A stretch of 64,000 bases of DNA from Methylomonas koyamae (GTDB lineage Bacteria; Pseudomonadota; Gammaproteobacteria; Methylococcales; Methylomonadaceae): assembly GCF_019669905.1 (NCBI RefSeq), contig NZ_AP019777.1, positions 1,116,001 through 1,180,000 on the forward strand. Direction: 5' to 3'. Shown here one piece after another: positions 62,652 to 64,000 of the stretch. Position 1 is the first letter of the stretch. Each line of letters opens with the position of its first letter. The position numbers were made by a program, and so were the translations under genes. The notes below the pieces were generated by a model. It was not told the DNA's origin and did not search any database. It saw nothing but the letters and a program-made list of their open reading frames with translations.

Positions 62652-62993
62652 TTATCGGGTAATAGATGTGACCAGGGAACCCGGATAACCAGCATCCGTC
62701 GTGGCTTTGATCAAGGCTGCACTATCGGTTTTCTTGCTATCGAAGGTTACAGTGGCTGTTTTTGAATCGTAATCGACAGTCACTTCCTGTACGCCTTCGA
62801 CTTTCTGCAAGGCTTTTTTGATGGTGACTGTACACATAGCGCAGGTCATGTTTTCTATATTCAGCGTCACCGTATTCAGCGTCACCGTTTGCTGTTGGTT
62901 CGGCTGTGCAACAGTGGCTTCAGCATGGGCCGCCGGCATCCACAGAGCGCTTGATGACAAGCTCAAAATTAACAAACAGGTTTTAATTGTCAT
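62652..62993 (-). CDS. merP: MerP-like periplasmic metal-binding protein
   Basis: This 113-residue protein has a signal peptide (residues about 1-24, ending AAHA) and a heavy-metal-associated domain with NMTCAMCTVTIKKAL, where the two cysteines bind mercury(II). A short direct repeat (TVTLN twice, coding repeat near 62866-62896) precedes the motif. It passes mercury to MerT. It starts 10 bases after merT. Confidence 0.9.
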   Translation of the reverse strand: MTIKTCLLILSLSSSALWMPAAHAEATVAQPNQQQTVTLNTVTLNIENMTCAMCTVTIKKALQKVEGVQEVTVDYDSKTATVTFDSKKTDSAALIKATTDAGYPGSLVTSITR

Positions 62994-63003
62994 ACCGATT
63001 CTC

Positions 63004-63372
63004 TCAAGCCATAAAAAAGGGCGCTAACCAGGGAAAGGCCAGCAGCATCAAAATGAATGCGGAGCCAAGCCAAAATATTAGGCGTTGTTTACGTTGGGTA
63101 TCGTAGTTGGTACAGATGGCACTTTCTGCACAACAGGAAGGCTTCCGATAGAGTTTGCGATACCCTAAGACCATAAAGACCAGGGTCAGGATGATAAAAA
63201 AAGGACGGGCCGGTTCCATTGCCGTAAGTGTACTCATCCAGGCCCCGCCAATGCCTAAAGATAAAAACAACAGGGGGCCGACGCAGCATGCCGAAGCGCC
63301 TATTGCGGCTAATACGGCACCGATACCTAGCCAAGACGGGGAGTTAATAGATGTTTCAGGGTCTGTTTTCAT
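63004..63372 (-). CDS. merT: MerT-like mercuric transport protein
   Basis: This 122-residue membrane protein has three predicted spans. The first contains ACCVGP, the mercury-accepting cysteine pair, and the loop has PSCCAESAIC, a second cysteine set. It takes mercury(II) from MerP into the cytoplasm. The ATG follows AGGAGATTC. A merOP-type promoter lies 42 bases upstream. Confidence 0.9.
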   Translation of the reverse strand: MKTDPETSINSPSWLGIGAVLAAIGASACCVGPLLFLSLGIGGAWMSTLTAMEPARPFFIILTLVFMVLGYRKLYRKPSCCAESAICTNYDTQRKQRLIFWLGSAFILMLLAFPWLAPFFMA

Positions 63373-63394
63373 ACGAATCTCCTAAACCAAACAA

Positions 63395-63410
63395 TTACCA
63401 ATGTTGGTAA
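63395..63410. promoter_or_regulatory. Perfect dyad in the merT leader
   Basis: TTACCAA and TTGGTAA form a perfect 7-bp dyad around TG. It lies between the merOP-type promoter and the merT start, outside the MerR site. It may be a second operator or an RNA hairpin. Confidence 0.4.
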
Positions 63411-63413
63411 GAA

Positions 63414-63444
63414 GTCTAAACCCTGTTGTTTAGAACAGAGTCAA
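63414..63444 (-). promoter_or_regulatory. merOP-type promoter of merTP
   Basis: On the minus strand, TTGACT (63439-63444) is followed after 19 bases by TTAGAC (63414-63419). The 19-bp spacer contains a CTGTT/AACAG dyad. This long spacer is the classic MerR-controlled promoter, which MerR untwists when mercury binds. merR lies upstream on the same strand, so it does not share this promoter divergently. Confidence 0.75.
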
Positions 63445-63469
63445 GCGGGCTGTAGCGTCTTACTTAAAA

Positions 63470-63877
63470 TCAGGGTTTGATTGATGCATCATCGCTAAAC
63501 GCATCGAGAATAGCGCAATGAGCGGCTGGAGCGGTCTGCTGACAGTCGTTGACCAGCGTTCCCAATACCTGACGCAGTGCCGTTAAATCCCTGATTTGCT
63601 GATCGATCTGCTGACATTTCTGCTCAGCGAGTTGTCGTACATCGGCACAGTGCGGCCCATCAAGCGATAACAAGGTAGCAATTTCTTTCAAGGTAAATCC
63701 GGCCTGTTGAGCGCGTTTGATAAAACGTATCTGGGCAATCGCATCAGCTAAATAAACTCGATAACCACCATCGGGTTTCGCTGGCTCTGTCAGTAAACCA
63801 ATGCGTTGATAGTGGCGGATGGTTTCGATGGTGACTTCGGTTTGCTTGGCAAGTTTGCCTATGGTCAGAGCCGGCAT
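63470..63877 (-). CDS. merR: MerR-like mercury-responsive regulator
   Basis: This 135-residue MerR-family regulator has the DNA-binding start LTIGKLAKQTEVTIETIRHY. Three cysteines fit the mercury-binding set of MerR (GPHCADV, VNDCQQ and AAHCAIL), in the right order and spacing. It should repress merTP without metal and activate it with mercury. It is co-directional with merTP, unlike the divergent Tn21 layout. Its own promoter is at or beyond 63878. Confidence 0.9.
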   Translation of the reverse strand: MPALTIGKLAKQTEVTIETIRHYQRIGLLTEPAKPDGGYRVYLADAIAQIRFIKRAQQAGFTLKEIATLLSLDGPHCADVRQLAEQKCQQIDQQIRDLTALRQVLGTLVNDCQQTAPAAHCAILDAFSDDASIKP

Positions 63878-64000
63878 TTTATTGGGCCTTAGATCAAAAG
63901 AGTTTTATTGTCATGCAGTTTTCAATCACTAGCCTTTAGGCGTCCAGATTTTAGACGTCAATAATGAAAAATTTCATCTACAATAATATAGATAAGTTAG

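Noticed and set aside
1..64000. CRISPR arrays, tRNA or rRNA genes
   Set aside because: I saw no regularly spaced repeats and no tRNA or rRNA sequence anywhere in the window by reading.

Overview
This window looks like part of a large conjugative element, either integrative (ICE) or plasmid-borne, in a gammaproteobacterium. The transfer genes (F-type mating-pair formation), the ssb-bet-exo recombination block and the CobS/CobT-like block follow the gene content and order known from the SXT/R391 and IncA/C families. Several accessory proteins resemble those of gammaproteobacterial methanotrophs, but that is only an impression. No integrase, relaxase, coupling protein, origin of transfer or tRNA is visible, so the element is not complete here and its ends cannot be fixed.

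Layout from left to right. 1-1.7 kb holds the end of a [2Fe-2S] ferredoxin-like gene and a complete siroheme synthase (cysG). 2.2-5.3 kb holds a radC gene split by a complete IS21-family element with a readable target duplication. 5.5-20.5 kb is a mostly minus-strand conserved element block: a GHKL ATPase, a DUF4942 methyltransferase, several unknowns, a VWA/CobT-like protein, DUF3150, WGR, a CobS-like AAA+ ATPase, a YqaJ nuclease, a RecT/Bet annealase and SSB. Thirteen genes of this block, radC included, have a short structured leader directly before the ribosome binding site. Most copies can fold into the same two crossing helices (a pseudoknot). Three longer intergenic regions also share a second two-hairpin element. 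20.9-24.1 kb holds a DUF1845-like gene, an NYN/LOTUS nuclease and a WYL regulator.

24.2-41.4 kb is a DNA phosphorothioation defence island: an HNH nuclease gene, sspB, sspC, sspD and an sspF-sspG-sspH-like effector set on the plus strand. On the minus strand are a membrane-methyltransferase gene broken by an IS4-family element, a phosphorothioation-associated methyltransferase and the cysteine desulfurase sspA. It sits next to traN, which resembles an SXT cargo hotspot, and much of it is AT-rich compared with the element backbone. SspA would supply sulfur, SspB/C/D would place it in the DNA backbone, and the F/G/H set would attack DNA that lacks the mark.

41.6-55.5 kb holds an HU gene and a compact, mostly overlapping transfer operon read from traL to traN: traL, E, K, B, dsbC, traV, traA, a small gene, traC, a trbI-like gene, trhF, trbC-traW, traU, traN. 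55.9-62 kb holds an IHF-beta-like gene, small regulators, a secreted YHYH nuclease, a YfbR-like nucleotidase and a RecD2-like helicase. 62.2-63.9 kb holds a mercury-type module (merR, merT, merP and a CopZ-like gene) with a classical 19-bp-spacer mer promoter but no merA. A 90-bp repeat occurs near both ends of the window in opposite orientations.
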